Assembly (NCBI RefSeq): GCF_000619945.1
Contig: NZ_KK211043.1
Location: 246,607 to 310,606 of the forward strand
DNA: 64,000 bases
Direction: 5' to 3'
Source: Clostridium lundense DSM 17049
GTDB lineage: Bacteria; Bacillota; Clostridia; Clostridiales; Clostridiaceae
The notes beneath the pieces were generated by a model. The model was given only the letters and a program-made list of their open reading frames with translations, did not search any database and was not told the DNA's origin. Every line of letters starts with the position of its first letter. The stretch's first letter is position 1. Below, piece by piece: positions 16,402 to 26,030 of the stretch. Position numbers and translations under genes: made by a program.

Positions 16402-16508
16402 ATGACTACCCGCTCTAATACTCACATCTTCTTCAAAGTGGGAGTAAAGAGCGGCTACGTCCCTGGATAACGATTTCTAAGCTTCAGTGTTCTGAAGCTA
16501 AGAACTCT
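16402..16508. repeat. Structured dispersed repeat, copy B (complete)
   Basis: Starts GATGACTACCCGCTCTAATA. Two hairpins: CGCTCT..TACTCAC pairs with GTGGGAGTA..AGAGCG around a TCTTCTTCAAA loop, and TTCTAAGCTTCAG pairs with CTGAAGCTAAGAA around TGTT (one mismatch). Between them lies the invariant CGGCTACGT-CCTGGATAACGA. Copy A at 934-1022 preserves the first stem with several base changes. No reading frame. On the minus strand it ends AGAGCGGGTAGTCATC. Confidence 0.8.
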
Positions 16509-16595
16509 GTTTATATAAATATTGTGATATTCACCTAAATACATGCATAATAATAGTCTAAAGATATAGAGACAAATATATAGGGGGATATATTT

Positions 16596-17588
16596 ATGAA
16601 AGTTTTATTCTGCATTAGAGGTGACTTTTATAGAAACTTTGCTGGTGATTCAATGCAGGTTATAAAAACAGCGGAGCATTTGAAAAAAATGGGGGTTACC
16701 GTAGATATAAATAATGGATATATAAATGATTATTCTGTATATGATATAATACATTTATTTAATCTTACAACTATGGGGGAAACTTATAAATATTATAAAA
16801 ATGCTAAAAAGTATAAAAAAACTATTGTAATTTCGCCGTTATATTGGAATTTAAAAAAGTATCTTAATTATGAAAAGGATTTCGAAGGAATTAAGCTATG
16901 GGATAAATGTAAACCATATAGATATGAAATACTTAGGGGATGTAAAATGGTTTATACTAATAGTGATATGGAGGGAGAATTACTAAAAAGAGAATTTGGT
17001 AGGTATTTTCCTTATACAGTTGTATATAGCGGAGTAGAAGTTGAAAATGAAGATGTACCTCTTTATAACTTTAAAGAAAGATATAAATTGGATAATTATA
17101 TATTGTGTGTAGGGAAAATATGCAAAATAAAGAATCAATTAACCTTAGCTAAAATATGTAAAGACTTAGCGTTAGAACTTGTGCTTATAGGTAATATAAC
17201 AGACAGAGAATATTATAATAGCTGTACAAGTTTGCCCAATGTTACCTATCTAGGATTTATGGATAGCTATAATATCTATAATGCTTATAGATTTGCTAAA
17301 TTACATGTATTACCTTCTTTCATTGAAACCCCGGGATTATCATCTTTGGAAGCTGCTGCAAGTGGATGTAATATTGTATCCACAGAAGAAGGCAGTGCAA
17401 AAGAGTATTTTAAGGATATGGCTATGTATTGCGACCCTTACAATAAGAATAGCATTGGTGAATGTATAGAAGAGGCTATAAAGAAAAATAAAGATGATGA
17501 TTTGAAAAATTATGTTCTTAATAATTATAGTTGGGAAAAGTCTGCAATAGAGTTGTATAACAATTATAAAAGGTTGTTAACAAGTTGA
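16596..17588 (+). CDS. Glycosyltransferase family 4-like protein (orphan)
   Basis: A 330-residue GT-B enzyme: N-terminal acceptor half from MKVLFCIRGDFYRNFAGDSMQ and C-terminal donor half with ILCVGKICKIKNQLTLAK, VLIGNI, YLGFMDSYNIYNAYRFAKLHVLPSFIETPG and LSSLEAAASGCNIV, the last containing the usual nucleotide-sugar Glu (E near SSLE). Acceptor and sugar unknown. It is cytoplasmic or membrane-associated, with no TM helix seen. It stands alone between repeat copy B and the U32 gene, far from the large polysaccharide cluster, and has its own ribosome binding site (AGGGGG). This may be an insertion into the zapA-U32 interval. Confidence 0.85.
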   Translation: MKVLFCIRGDFYRNFAGDSMQVIKTAEHLKKMGVTVDINNGYINDYSVYDIIHLFNLTTMGETYKYYKNAKKYKKTIVISPLYWNLKKYLNYEKDFEGIKLWDKCKPYRYEILRGCKMVYTNSDMEGELLKREFGRYFPYTVVYSGVEVENEDVPLYNFKERYKLDNYILCVGKICKIKNQLTLAKICKDLALELVLIGNITDREYYNSCTSLPNVTYLGFMDSYNIYNAYRFAKLHVLPSFIETPGLSSLEAAASGCNIVSTEEGSAKEYFKDMAMYCDPYNKNSIGECIEEAIKKNKDDDLKNYVLNNYSWEKSAIELYNNYKRLLTS

Positions 17589-17650
17589 CAATTGAACGTT
17601 CTTTATTATTTACAATCTAGGTTTTGAAGATAGGCTAAAATTTAATTAAT

Positions 17651-17690
17651 AAAAAATGCTTTTTCAAAAGAAGGGCATTTTTTATTTTTT
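17651..17690 (+). terminator. Probable terminator of the orphan glycosyltransferase
   Basis: AAAAATGC and GCATTTTT flank a short inner pairing and are followed by TTATTTTTT. The following stretch to 17861 holds a small dispersed-repeat segment (17700-17725) and a TATAAT at 17825-17830 that is the likely -10 for the U32 gene. Confidence 0.65.
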
Positions 17691-17861
17691 AATTTTAGAT
17701 TTTCTGTAGAGTAGCAGAAGAAGATGTTATGTAATTATCTATTGCCCTCTATCAATTGTAAGAAATGAAGAGTACTTTTTTATCACTTTAGGTAAAATAA
17801 GTTTTAAATGCAAATAATATATTGTATAATAAACTTTAGGATTTAATTAGGAGAGATGTAA

Positions 17862-20225
17862 ATGAAAAAAGTAGAATTACTAGCCCCAGCAGGAAGTATG
17901 GAAAGTTTATATGCAGCAGTACAGGCAGGAGCAGATGCAGTATATTTAGGGGGAAGTAAATTTTCCGCTAGGGCATATGCTTCAAATTTTGATGATGAAA
18001 ATATGAAAAAAGCAGTAGAGTATTGTCATGTTTATGGAGTAAAGGTCTATATAACTTTAAATACTCTTTTAAAAGAAAAAGAAATAGAAGAAGCATTACA
18101 ATATGCTAAGTTTTTATATAAGATAGGAGTAGATGGTTTAATAATTCAGGATACAGGATTGGTATATCTTTTAAGAGAACAAGTACCTGAACTTGAACTT
18201 CATGCTTCAACTCAAATGACTGTACATAATATAGAAGGAGCTAAATTATTAAAAGAATTAGGATTTAAAAGAATAGTTCTTTCTAGAGAATTATCTTTAG
18301 AAGAAATAAAAAACATATCTAATGAATTAGGAGTAGAAACAGAAATATTTGTTCATGGAGCACTTTGTATATGCTATTCTGGACAGTGTCTTATGAGCAG
18401 TATCATAGGTGGAAGAAGCGGAAATAGAGGAAGATGTGCTCAGCCTTGTAGGTTGCCATATACACTTTTGAATAAAACCTGTGGCATTGAAAAAAAGGGA
18501 TATCTGTTAAGTCCTAAGGACATAAGCACTTTAGAAAATATTGAAGATATAATTTTAAGCCGTGCTTCTTCACTTAAAATAGAAGGACGTATGAAAAGAC
18601 CAGAATATGTGGCAGGAGTAGTAGAAATATATAGAAAAGCTATTGATAGTTTAGAAGAAAAAATAGAAGATAATAAATTTGAGCATAAAAAAGAAAGTAA
18701 AAAACTTCTTCAGTTATTTAATAGAGAGGGTTTTTCAAAAGCTTATCTTTATGGAAATGTTGGGAAGGATATGATGGCATATTCTTTTCCTAAAAATACA
18801 GGACTCTTTCTTGGAAAGGTGAATAAGGATTTAACAATAACCTTGGAAGAAGAGATAAATTTAAAAGATGGAGTAAGAAATAAAGAAAAAGGTTTTACTG
18901 TATCTAAAATAATTAAAAATAATAAAGAAGTAGAAAATGGATTTAAAGGAGATAGAGTTAAACTATATCCTGTAAATTATAGTTTTGGTGATGAATTATT
19001 TAAAACTTCAGATATAAGTCTATTAAAAGAATATGAAAAATATTATATGAATCCTTATAATAAAAAGGTTAATTTGAATATAGAAATTAATTTTAAAGTA
19101 GATTCTCCTATAACTATTTCTACAAATATCAATGGAAAAGATATATTAGTAGAGGGAGATATAGTTCAAAAGGCTATAAAGAGACCGTTAGAAAAGAGCA
19201 AGATAGAAGAAAACTTAAATAAAACAGGAGATACACCTTTTAAATTCGAAAGTATAATTTTTAGGAAATACGAAGAAGGCTTCTTGCCAGTATCTTCTAT
19301 AAATGATATAAGAAGAAGACTTTTATTAATGGTAGAAGAAGAAGTTTTAAGTAAATGGAATAGAGAAGTAAAAACTGTTTTAAAAGAAGAGAAAGTAGAA
19401 AAGTATAATAAAATAAAAGGAAATATACCTGAATGCTTAGTTTACATTACTACAAAAGAACAGTTAAAGGCAGCATGTGATTGTGGTATAGTAAATATAT
19501 GTTTTAATCCTTTTATGAGAAAAAATCAAGTTTCTATAGAAGAACTTAAGGATAAAAATTTAAATATATATCTTAAAATACCTAATATTATAAAGCAGGA
19601 ATTTAAAACTATAAAGAAATTCATAGAAAATAATGCAAAATATATTAGTGGAATAGTTACTGCTAATTTAGGTATTATAAATGAATTTAAAGAACAAGTT
19701 ACTATAATAGGTGACTATAAATTAAATATGTTTAATAGTTATTCCATAAATTTTTATGAAGATATATTAAGTGGAAATTGTTTAAGTGTAGAATTAAATA
19801 AAAAAGAGATAGAAAATGTATTGAAGAATAATAAGAATAATATTCAAAATTTAGTTTATGGAAAAATAGAAGTTATGGTAAGTGAGTATTGTCCTATTGG
19901 AAGCAATTTTGGAGGAAAATGTAAAGATAAGGAATGCAATGGATACTGCAAAGGTAAGGATTTTCAACTAATTGATAGAATGGATGAGAGGTTTTCTGTA
20001 TTAACAGATAATTTTTGCAGAAGTTATGTTTATAACTCTGTGCCTTTAAACCTTATACCGAATATAAATGAGTTGGAAAATATGGGTATAAGTTCTTTTA
20101 GATTAGATTTTATAGATGAGAATTATGACAATACTTTGGATATATTAAGGGCCTTTACTAAGAAAAGTTTCACCAAAGATTTTAATAATTTTACTAGGGG
20201 CCATTATAAACGAGGAGTAGAGTAA
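17862..20225 (+). CDS. U32 family peptidase/RNA hydroxylase-type protein with DUF3656
   Basis: 787 residues. The N-terminal U32 TIM-barrel-like domain starts ELLAPAGSMESLYAAVQAGADAVYLGG. It has the family cysteine cluster HGALCICYSGQCLMSSIIGGRSGNRG followed by RCAQPCRLPY (~residues 165-200) and KIEGRMKRPEYVA. A long C-terminal DUF3656-like part follows, with further cysteines at CKDKECNGYC. Relatives include E. coli RlhA, which hydroxylates 23S rRNA C2501; many are annotated as collagenase-like proteases without proof. An Fe-S or prephenate-dependent RNA-modifying role is the best guess. It is followed closely by mutS2. Confidence 0.88.
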   Translation: MKKVELLAPAGSMESLYAAVQAGADAVYLGGSKFSARAYASNFDDENMKKAVEYCHVYGVKVYITLNTLLKEKEIEEALQYAKFLYKIGVDGLIIQDTGLVYLLREQVPELELHASTQMTVHNIEGAKLLKELGFKRIVLSRELSLEEIKNISNELGVETEIFVHGALCICYSGQCLMSSIIGGRSGNRGRCAQPCRLPYTLLNKTCGIEKKGYLLSPKDISTLENIEDIILSRASSLKIEGRMKRPEYVAGVVEIYRKAIDSLEEKIEDNKFEHKKESKKLLQLFNREGFSKAYLYGNVGKDMMAYSFPKNTGLFLGKVNKDLTITLEEEINLKDGVRNKEKGFTVSKIIKNNKEVENGFKGDRVKLYPVNYSFGDELFKTSDISLLKEYEKYYMNPYNKKVNLNIEINFKVDSPITISTNINGKDILVEGDIVQKAIKRPLEKSKIEENLNKTGDTPFKFESIIFRKYEEGFLPVSSINDIRRRLLLMVEEEVLSKWNREVKTVLKEEKVEKYNKIKGNIPECLVYITTKEQLKAACDCGIVNICFNPFMRKNQVSIEELKDKNLNIYLKIPNIIKQEFKTIKKFIENNAKYISGIVTANLGIINEFKEQVTIIGDYKLNMFNSYSINFYEDILSGNCLSVELNKKEIENVLKNNKNNIQNLVYGKIEVMVSEYCPIGSNFGGKCKDKECNGYCKGKDFQLIDRMDERFSVLTDNFCRSYVYNSVPLNLIPNINELENMGISSFRLDFIDENYDNTLDILRAFTKKSFTKDFNNFTRGHYKRGVE

Positions 20226-20247
20226 CTAAAAAAGGTGGTTGAGAGAA

Positions 20248-22608
20248 TTGAACGAAAGAGCATTGAGAGTTTTAGAATTTAATAAAATAAAGGAAATGGT
20301 AAAAAGTTATACTAGCACAGAAGCTGCTAAGGACTTAATAGAAGATTTAAAACCTTATGATAATATATATGAAGTTAAGGAACATCTGGAGGAAACTAAG
20401 GAAGCTCTTAATTTATTAACTAAAAAGGGAGCGCCTCCTTTTGAAGGAGTTTATGATATAAGAGAAGGAGTAAAAAGAGCAGAAAAAGGTTTTTCTCTTA
20501 TGCCAGGACAGTTATTAAGAATTGCTACAATGTTAAGATGTGCTAGAAGATTTAAAGAGTATATAGATCATAAAGATGAGGAAGAAAGTTATAAGGTTAT
20601 TGAGGATATATGTGAAGGAATAGTACCGCTTAAAACATTAGAAGATAATATTTTTAATGCTATTGTAAGTGAAGAAGAAATATCTGATAGAGCCAGTAGT
20701 GCATTATATAATATAAGAAGGGCTCTTAAGGATAAGAATACTTCTGTAAGGGATAAGGTTAATGCTCTTATGAGAAACTATGCTCCATATCTACAAGAAA
20801 GCATATATACAATTAGAGGAGAAAGATATGTTTTACCTGTAAGAGCAGAACATAAGGGGTCAGTGCCAGGACTTGTTCATGACCAGAGTTCTTCAGGGGC
20901 AACTTTATTTATTGAACCTATGAGTCTTGTAAATTTAAACAATGAGATAAAAGAATTAATGTTAAAGGAAAAAGCAGAAATTGAAAGAATTTTACAAGAA
21001 CTTTCAGAGAGAATATATGACAATATTATAGCTGTAAGAAATAATGCTAATATAGTGTGGGAGTTAGACTTTATATTTGCTAAGGCTAAATTTGCTAGTG
21101 GCTTAAATTGTATATGCCCTAGTGTAAATGATGAAGGAATAATTGATATAGTAGAAGGTAAGCATCCACTTATTGACCCTAAAGTTGTGGTACCTTTAAA
21201 TATATACTTAGGGAGAGATTTTACTTCTTTAATTATTACAGGACCTAATACTGGTGGTAAAACTGTTTCATTAAAAACAGTAGGTCTATTACATATTATG
21301 GCTATGAGTGGGTTAATGATTCCTGCAAGAGAAAATTCTACAGTTAGTTTCTTTAAAGAAGTTTTTGCAGATATAGGAGATGAACAGAGTATTGAGCAAA
21401 GTTTGTCTACTTTCTCATCTCATATGACTAATATAGTAGATATCATTAAAAAGGCAGATGAAAATTCTTTAGTATTATTCGATGAATTGGGTGCAGGTAC
21501 TGATCCTACAGAAGGAGCGGCACTAGCAGTATCTATTCTTGAAAATTTAAAGAAGAGAAAAGTAAAGATAATGGCTACAACTCACTATAGTGAGCTTAAA
21601 GGATATGCTTTAAAAACAGAAGGAGTAGAAAATGCTTCAGTAGAATTTGATGTGGAAACATTGAGACCAACCTATAGATTACTTATAGGTGTACCAGGAA
21701 AGTCCAACGCATTTGAAATATCAAAGAGATTAGGATTACCAGAATATATTATAGAAGATGCAAAGGAAAGCATATCAAGCGAAAGTTTAAGATTTGAAGA
21801 CTTAATTCAGAGTCTTCAGGAGAAAAGTATTAAGGCATCAGAAGATGCAAGAAAATCTGAAATGTTTAAAATTGAAGCAAGTAGTTTAAAGGATAAATAT
21901 GAAGAAAAATTATATGGTTTGGAAAAAACAAGAGAAAAGCTTTTAATAGAGGCACAAAAAGAAGGAAAAAGATTAATTAAAGAAGCAAAAGAAGAAGCAG
22001 ATAACATTTTGAAAAATATAAGAGATTTAGAAAGAATGGGATATTCCTCTGATGTAAGACAAAAATTAGAGGAGGAAAGAAGAAAACTTAAAAATAAGTT
22101 AGATAAACTCGAGGAAGAAACAGAGAAGAAGCAAAAGGATAAGGGAGAAAAAATAGAAGAAGTAAAATTAGGTGAAGAAGTTTATCTTCCAAAGTTAAAT
22201 CAAAATGTAGTAATCTTATCAAAGCCTGACAATAAGGGTGAAGTGCAAGTTCAAGCTGGAATAATGAAAATTAGTGTTAAACTTGATGACTTGAGAGTAT
22301 CTAACAAATCAAAAGAAGAAAATAAGAAAGCTAAAAAAAGAGAAGCAAAATTAAATTTAAGAATGGTTGACTCTTCTATAGATTTAAGAGGAATGGACGC
22401 TGAAGAAGCTATTTATTCTACAGATAAATATTTAGATGAGGCCTATATGGCAGGGTTAAAGCTGGTAACAGTTATACATGGAAAAGGCACAGGTATACTT
22501 AGAAAAGCTATAAACGATATGCTAAAGAGACATAGCCATGTAAAAACTTATAGATTAGGTGAATATGGAGAAGGCGGCAGTGGTGTAACAGTAGTAGAGT
22601 TAAAATAG
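20248..22608 (+). CDS. mutS2: Endonuclease MutS2/RqcU-type ATPase
   Basis: 786 residues. Domain order: core/lever helices (~1-290), ABC-type ATPase with Walker A GPNTGGKTVSLKT (~331), STFSSHMTNI signature region and Walker B LFDELGAGTDP (~410), a clamp coiled coil (~520-640), a KOW-like segment (VKLGEEVYLPKLNQNVVILSK), and a C-terminal Smr nuclease domain (SSIDLRGMDAEEA...TVIHGKGTGILR). It lacks the MutS mismatch-recognition domain. In Bacillus it splits collided ribosomes; in Helicobacter it suppresses recombination. TTG 20248 has AAAGGTGG at proper distance; TTG 20239 touches it. Confidence 0.96.
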   Translation: MNERALRVLEFNKIKEMVKSYTSTEAAKDLIEDLKPYDNIYEVKEHLEETKEALNLLTKKGAPPFEGVYDIREGVKRAEKGFSLMPGQLLRIATMLRCARRFKEYIDHKDEEESYKVIEDICEGIVPLKTLEDNIFNAIVSEEEISDRASSALYNIRRALKDKNTSVRDKVNALMRNYAPYLQESIYTIRGERYVLPVRAEHKGSVPGLVHDQSSSGATLFIEPMSLVNLNNEIKELMLKEKAEIERILQELSERIYDNIIAVRNNANIVWELDFIFAKAKFASGLNCICPSVNDEGIIDIVEGKHPLIDPKVVVPLNIYLGRDFTSLIITGPNTGGKTVSLKTVGLLHIMAMSGLMIPARENSTVSFFKEVFADIGDEQSIEQSLSTFSSHMTNIVDIIKKADENSLVLFDELGAGTDPTEGAALAVSILENLKKRKVKIMATTHYSELKGYALKTEGVENASVEFDVETLRPTYRLLIGVPGKSNAFEISKRLGLPEYIIEDAKESISSESLRFEDLIQSLQEKSIKASEDARKSEMFKIEASSLKDKYEEKLYGLEKTREKLLIEAQKEGKRLIKEAKEEADNILKNIRDLERMGYSSDVRQKLEEERRKLKNKLDKLEEETEKKQKDKGEKIEEVKLGEEVYLPKLNQNVVILSKPDNKGEVQVQAGIMKISVKLDDLRVSNKSKEENKKAKKREAKLNLRMVDSSIDLRGMDAEEAIYSTDKYLDEAYMAGLKLVTVIHGKGTGILRKAINDMLKRHSHVKTYRLGEYGEGGSGVTVVELK

Positions 22609-22637
22609 TTAATTATAATTGATAGAGGGTGTTTTTA

Positions 22638-23096
22638 TTGATAATAGTTAGTGCTTGCCTATGTGGAGTGAATTGCAAATATAGTGGGGGAAACAACTTA
22701 AATAATGATATACTAAAATTATTTAAAGAGGGAAAGGCTATATTAGTATGTCCAGAGCAGTTAGGTGGTTTAGAAACTCCAAGGGAACCTCATGAAATTT
22801 TACAGGGTACAGGTGAAAGTGTACTAAGCGGTACAGGTAAAGTGATAAGCAAAAAAGGTAAGAATTCCACAGATAACTTTGTAAAAGGAGCTTATGAAAC
22901 TTTAAAAATAGCACAAAGTTGTAATGCTAAAGTAGCAATACTAAAGGCGAAAAGCCCTTCTTGTGGATGTGGAATCATTTATGATGGAACTTTTTCTGGA
23001 AATAAAAAAGAGGGAAATGGTGTTACAGCAGAACTATTAATTAAAAATGGTATTAAGGTTTATACAGAGGAAAATTTTAAGGATAAAAACTTTTAG
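22638..23096 (+). CDS. DUF523 domain protein
   Basis: A 152-residue protein with the DUF523 motifs SACLCGVNCKYSGGNN, CPEQLGGLETPREP, GAYETLKIAQ and KAKSPSCGCGIIYDG. The paired cysteines are suited to metal or Fe-S binding. Function is unknown; some homologues are fused to DUF1722 or act near tRNA thiolation genes. TTG 22638 follows GAGGGTG; GTG 22629 would overlap it. Probably in the mutS2 transcript (29-base gap). Confidence 0.9.
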   Translation: MIIVSACLCGVNCKYSGGNNLNNDILKLFKEGKAILVCPEQLGGLETPREPHEILQGTGESVLSGTGKVISKKGKNSTDNFVKGAYETLKIAQSCNAKVAILKAKSPSCGCGIIYDGTFSGNKKEGNGVTAELLIKNGIKVYTEENFKDKNF

Positions 23097-23121
23097 AGAA
23101 GTTTAATGGGGTGAAGAGTCA

Positions 23122-23952
23122 TTGTCGATTTACATGGATGTACCAAAGGAAATAGAAGAAAAAATTTCTCCATATATACAAAAAGGTGAAAATATAAAAT
23201 TCATAAATATTAAGTATAATGATAAGATTTATAAGGAAATACAATTTAGGAAAAAGGCTTTTGGAAGAGGAAATTATATATTAAAGGGAATTTTATATCT
23301 TTCAGAAGAAAATGAAGTAGTTAAAAGTGGACCTATAGTACAAGAGTTGGGAAAGCTATCCTTTCATTATAAAAATATATTTGACAGAGATAATAGATTT
23401 TCCTTAATATCTACGCATGAAGATGAAGGAGCTATTAAAAGACAAGAAGATGACTTCCAAAAGGCTATTAATGCTATAAATCTTTTAAAGGATGATATTA
23501 ACTTTGACATTGAAAAAATGAAAAGTATTATTCAAAAAGTTATTTCTATAAGAAAACAAAAGAATGAGAGCATTGAAAAAATTATAAAATTAGAAGAAGT
23601 ATTGAAAAGTAAAAACTATGTTTTTGGTGAAGAAATGTTTTCAAAATCTTATTCTATTTTTGAAGATATACTAAGGGAAAATTTTAAAAGTATTAGATTA
23701 ATATATTCTACTAATGAATATTATGATGAAATCAAAAGAGAATGTACTAAGAAAAAGAGAGGACTTTCAATAAGATTTAATTTGAAAATAAAAGAGAGTT
23801 TTTACAAGTTGGATTATGTTCTAGGTTATTTTAAAAAAATAATAAAAACTTATAGTAATATAGTAGATTTTAATGAAAATAGTTATATTAAATTTATAAG
23901 AAATAAACATAATGAAATAATAAAAGAAAACTTAAATGGACTAAGAGGATAA
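23122..23952 (+). CDS. Hypothetical protein, helical, clostridial
   Basis: I do not recognise this 276-residue protein. It is lysine-rich and has no signal peptide or TM helix. The N-terminal ~90 residues look like a small beta domain (IKFINIKYNDKIYKEIQFRKKAFGRGNYILKG). The rest is long amphipathic helices with IKRQEDDFQKAINAIN and KMKSIIQKVISIRKQKN. TTG 23122 follows GGGGTG with eight-base spacing. It follows the DUF523 gene by 25 bases and ends before a palindrome, so it is probably the last gene of the U32-mutS2 transcript. Confidence 0.7.
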   Translation: MSIYMDVPKEIEEKISPYIQKGENIKFINIKYNDKIYKEIQFRKKAFGRGNYILKGILYLSEENEVVKSGPIVQELGKLSFHYKNIFDRDNRFSLISTHEDEGAIKRQEDDFQKAINAINLLKDDINFDIEKMKSIIQKVISIRKQKNESIEKIIKLEEVLKSKNYVFGEEMFSKSYSIFEDILRENFKSIRLIYSTNEYYDEIKRECTKKKRGLSIRFNLKIKESFYKLDYVLGYFKKIIKTYSNIVDFNENSYIKFIRNKHNEIIKENLNGLRG

Positions 23953-23982
23953 TATATAAATAATAAATAATAAGGAATGAAA

Positions 23983-24026
23983 ATTGATAAACCATATGAT
24001 TTTAAAAAATCATATGGTTTATCAAT
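23983..24026. terminator. Perfect 20-bp palindrome between convergent genes
   Basis: ATTGATAAACCATATGATTT, loop TAAA, exact complement. No T-run follows, yet it is placed between two convergent genes like a bidirectional terminator. Confidence 0.6.
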
Positions 24027-24050
24027 AATCTGAGCTTACTTTAAGAATTA

Positions 24051-24137
24051 AGAGCTTTTCTTACAAGAAAAGCATCTTTATCTGTACTCTGTTATCTGTC
24101 ATCTGTACCCTGAAAAAGTGCCTTGCACTTTTTATTT
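24051..24137 (-). terminator. Terminator of decarboxylase gene within a repeat-like segment
   Basis: On the minus strand AAAAAGTGC-AAG-GCACTTTTT ends near 24110, directly after the stop at 24132. Next to it lies GCTTTTCTT-ACA-AGAAAAGC with AGCATCTTTAT and repeated CTCTGTTATCTGTCATCTGT words, recalling the segment at 63001-63036; the GTGC hairpin recurs after pdaA at 51265-51285. Confidence 0.7.
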
Positions 24138-25592
24138 TACTACTTTTATATAATTAACCTCGGGATCTTCTGTACCTTGAACATAAAGACCAGTTTCTTT
24201 TAATCTTTGAACATAGTCTATTATTTCATTAGTTATTGTTTCACCAGGACAAAGTATTGGAATTCCTGGTGGGTATGCCATTAAGAATTCTCCACTGATT
24301 TTTCCTATACTTTCTTTTAATGATACACAAACTTTTTCGCTATTAAAAGCTTCTCTAGGAATTTTAACCTGACTTGGTATATTAGGAATATCAATAAAGT
24401 CAGCTTTTTTATTTCCTTTACCATAAAAGTCTTGACTAATTTCTTTTAATGCTTTTAATAAGGCATCAATATTTTCTTTAGTATCTCCAAAGGAGCCTAC
24501 TGCTAATACATTATATAGATCAGACATCTCCATTTGAATATGATATTTATTAGATAAAATCATATCTAAATCGTATCCTGTTATGCCTAAGTCTCTACAA
24601 GTTATAGTTATTTTAGTAGGATCAAGTGCATATACACCAGGTTCTCCTAAAATTTCTTCACCAAAACAATAAAAACCAGGAATTTTATTTATCTCTTCAC
24701 GTGCATAATTTGCTAATGAAATAGCCTTGTCTAATAGTTCACGTCCATGAAGGGCTATCTGTCTTCTTGCACAATCTAAGGATGCCATTAAAATATAAGA
24801 AGGTGATGTGGTTTGCAATAAATTTAATATTTGCTGTACCCTATGAACATCAACTCTTTTGGAACGAACTTGAAGTAGTGAACATTGAGTTAAAGCACCT
24901 ATAATTTTATGAGTACTTTGAGCACAAATATCAGCTCCAGCTTCCATTCCGGACATTGGTAATTTAGCATTAAAGCCAAGATGTGGACCATGAGCTTCGT
25001 CAACTATTAATGGTATATCATAACTGTGAACTATATCAGCTATTCTTTTTATATCTGTAGCAACACCATAATAAGTTGGATTTATAATTAACACTGCTTT
25101 AGCATCTGGATTAGCTTTTAAAGTTTTCTCTACGGTTTCAGGAGTTACTCCATGAGCAATACCTACCCTTTTGTCCAACTCTGGCTGCATATAAACAGGA
25201 GTTGCTCCGCTTAAAATTACTCCAGCAGTTACAGATTTATGAACATTTCTTGGAATAATTATTTTGTCACCAGCACTAACTACAGACATAATCATTGCCT
25301 GAATAGCACCAGAAGTACCATGAATAGAGAAAAAGGTAGCATCTGCACCATAAGCATCAGCAGCTAGTTGTTGCGCTTTTTTTATAGGACCTGTAGGATG
25401 ATGTAAACTGTCTACTAATTTAAAAACAGTAACATCAATTTTAAAAGGATTTTCTCCTATAAAACTTCTAAATTCTTCATCCATTCCTTCTCCTTTTTTA
25501 TGACCAGGTACGTGAAAAGGAATAGTTTCTCTATCAACATATTCTTTTAAAGCATCGAATAATGGAGTTTCATTTTGATCTAATTTATACAC
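24132..25592 (-). CDS. Orn/Lys/Arg decarboxylase (short, SpeA-like)
   Basis: A PLP-dependent fold-type I decarboxylase of 486 residues, the short Bacillus form without the N-terminal wing domain. Visible parts are the N-terminal PFHVPGHKKGEG, DSLHHPTGPIKKAQ, HGTSGAIQAMIMS, IIPRNVHKS, VDEAHGPHLGF, the PLP-lysine STHKIIGALTQCSLLQ and the C-terminal MAYPPGIPILCPGE. Arginine decarboxylation to agmatine is most likely given spermidine synthase elsewhere in the window, but lysine cannot be excluded. GTG 25592 is used because the upstream GTG 25604 lies within GAAGGTG. Confidence 0.9.
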   Translation of the reverse strand: MYKLDQNETPLFDALKEYVDRETIPFHVPGHKKGEGMDEEFRSFIGENPFKIDVTVFKLVDSLHHPTGPIKKAQQLAADAYGADATFFSIHGTSGAIQAMIMSVVSAGDKIIIPRNVHKSVTAGVILSGATPVYMQPELDKRVGIAHGVTPETVEKTLKANPDAKAVLIINPTYYGVATDIKRIADIVHSYDIPLIVDEAHGPHLGFNAKLPMSGMEAGADICAQSTHKIIGALTQCSLLQVRSKRVDVHRVQQILNLLQTTSPSYILMASLDCARRQIALHGRELLDKAISLANYAREEINKIPGFYCFGEEILGEPGVYALDPTKITITCRDLGITGYDLDMILSNKYHIQMEMSDLYNVLAVGSFGDTKENIDALLKALKEISQDFYGKGNKKADFIDIPNIPSQVKIPREAFNSEKVCVSLKESIGKISGEFLMAYPPGIPILCPGETITNEIIDYVQRLKETGLYVQGTEDPEVNYIKVVK

Positions 25593-25679
25593 CTTGATAA
25601 ACACCTTCTTTCACAAATTTATACCCGTGAAACTATGAAAAATCAATGGTTCCCGTGGACTTTGTCTTAAAACAATATC

Positions 25680-25708
25680 ATTATAAAGTAAATGTTAGGT
25701 AATTGCAA
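25680..25708 (-). promoter_or_regulatory. Promoter of the decarboxylase gene
   Basis: On the minus strand TTGCAA (25703-25708), 17-bp spacer, TATAAT (25680-25685). The leader of about 80 bases holds two CACGGG copies. The rest of the 438-base gap to 26030 is AT-rich with a TATAAT at 25982-25987 that may serve the next gene; no further gene is seen. Confidence 0.6.
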
Positions 25709-26030
25709 TATATATTAGAAATATTTTTTACTATAGGAATCTTAAATGATAAATAACAAAAATTTCCGAAAAGTTAAGCAGAATTTTAATTTTATATTTT
25801 TCGTAATATTAATAGAGAAAAATTATCTATATCTATTATTTATTATTTATTTTTTATTATTTATAAATTACTATACTTTAGTGTATGTATTATTGATTTT
25901 TTTATATATTTATTAATAAAATATTTATGTAGGTTTTTGTAAGGTATATTATATTTGTAGATTTTTACAATATAACCATAGTATAATATGTTTATGCATA
26001 TATAAATGTTAACTGTAAGGGGGATATAAA

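Noticed and set aside
25709..26030. Possible gene in the AT-rich gap before the mutase
   Set aside because: The only open frame (minus strand, 25861-26091) is Ile/Lys/Tyr-rich AT noise overlapping the mutase start, without a ribosome binding site.
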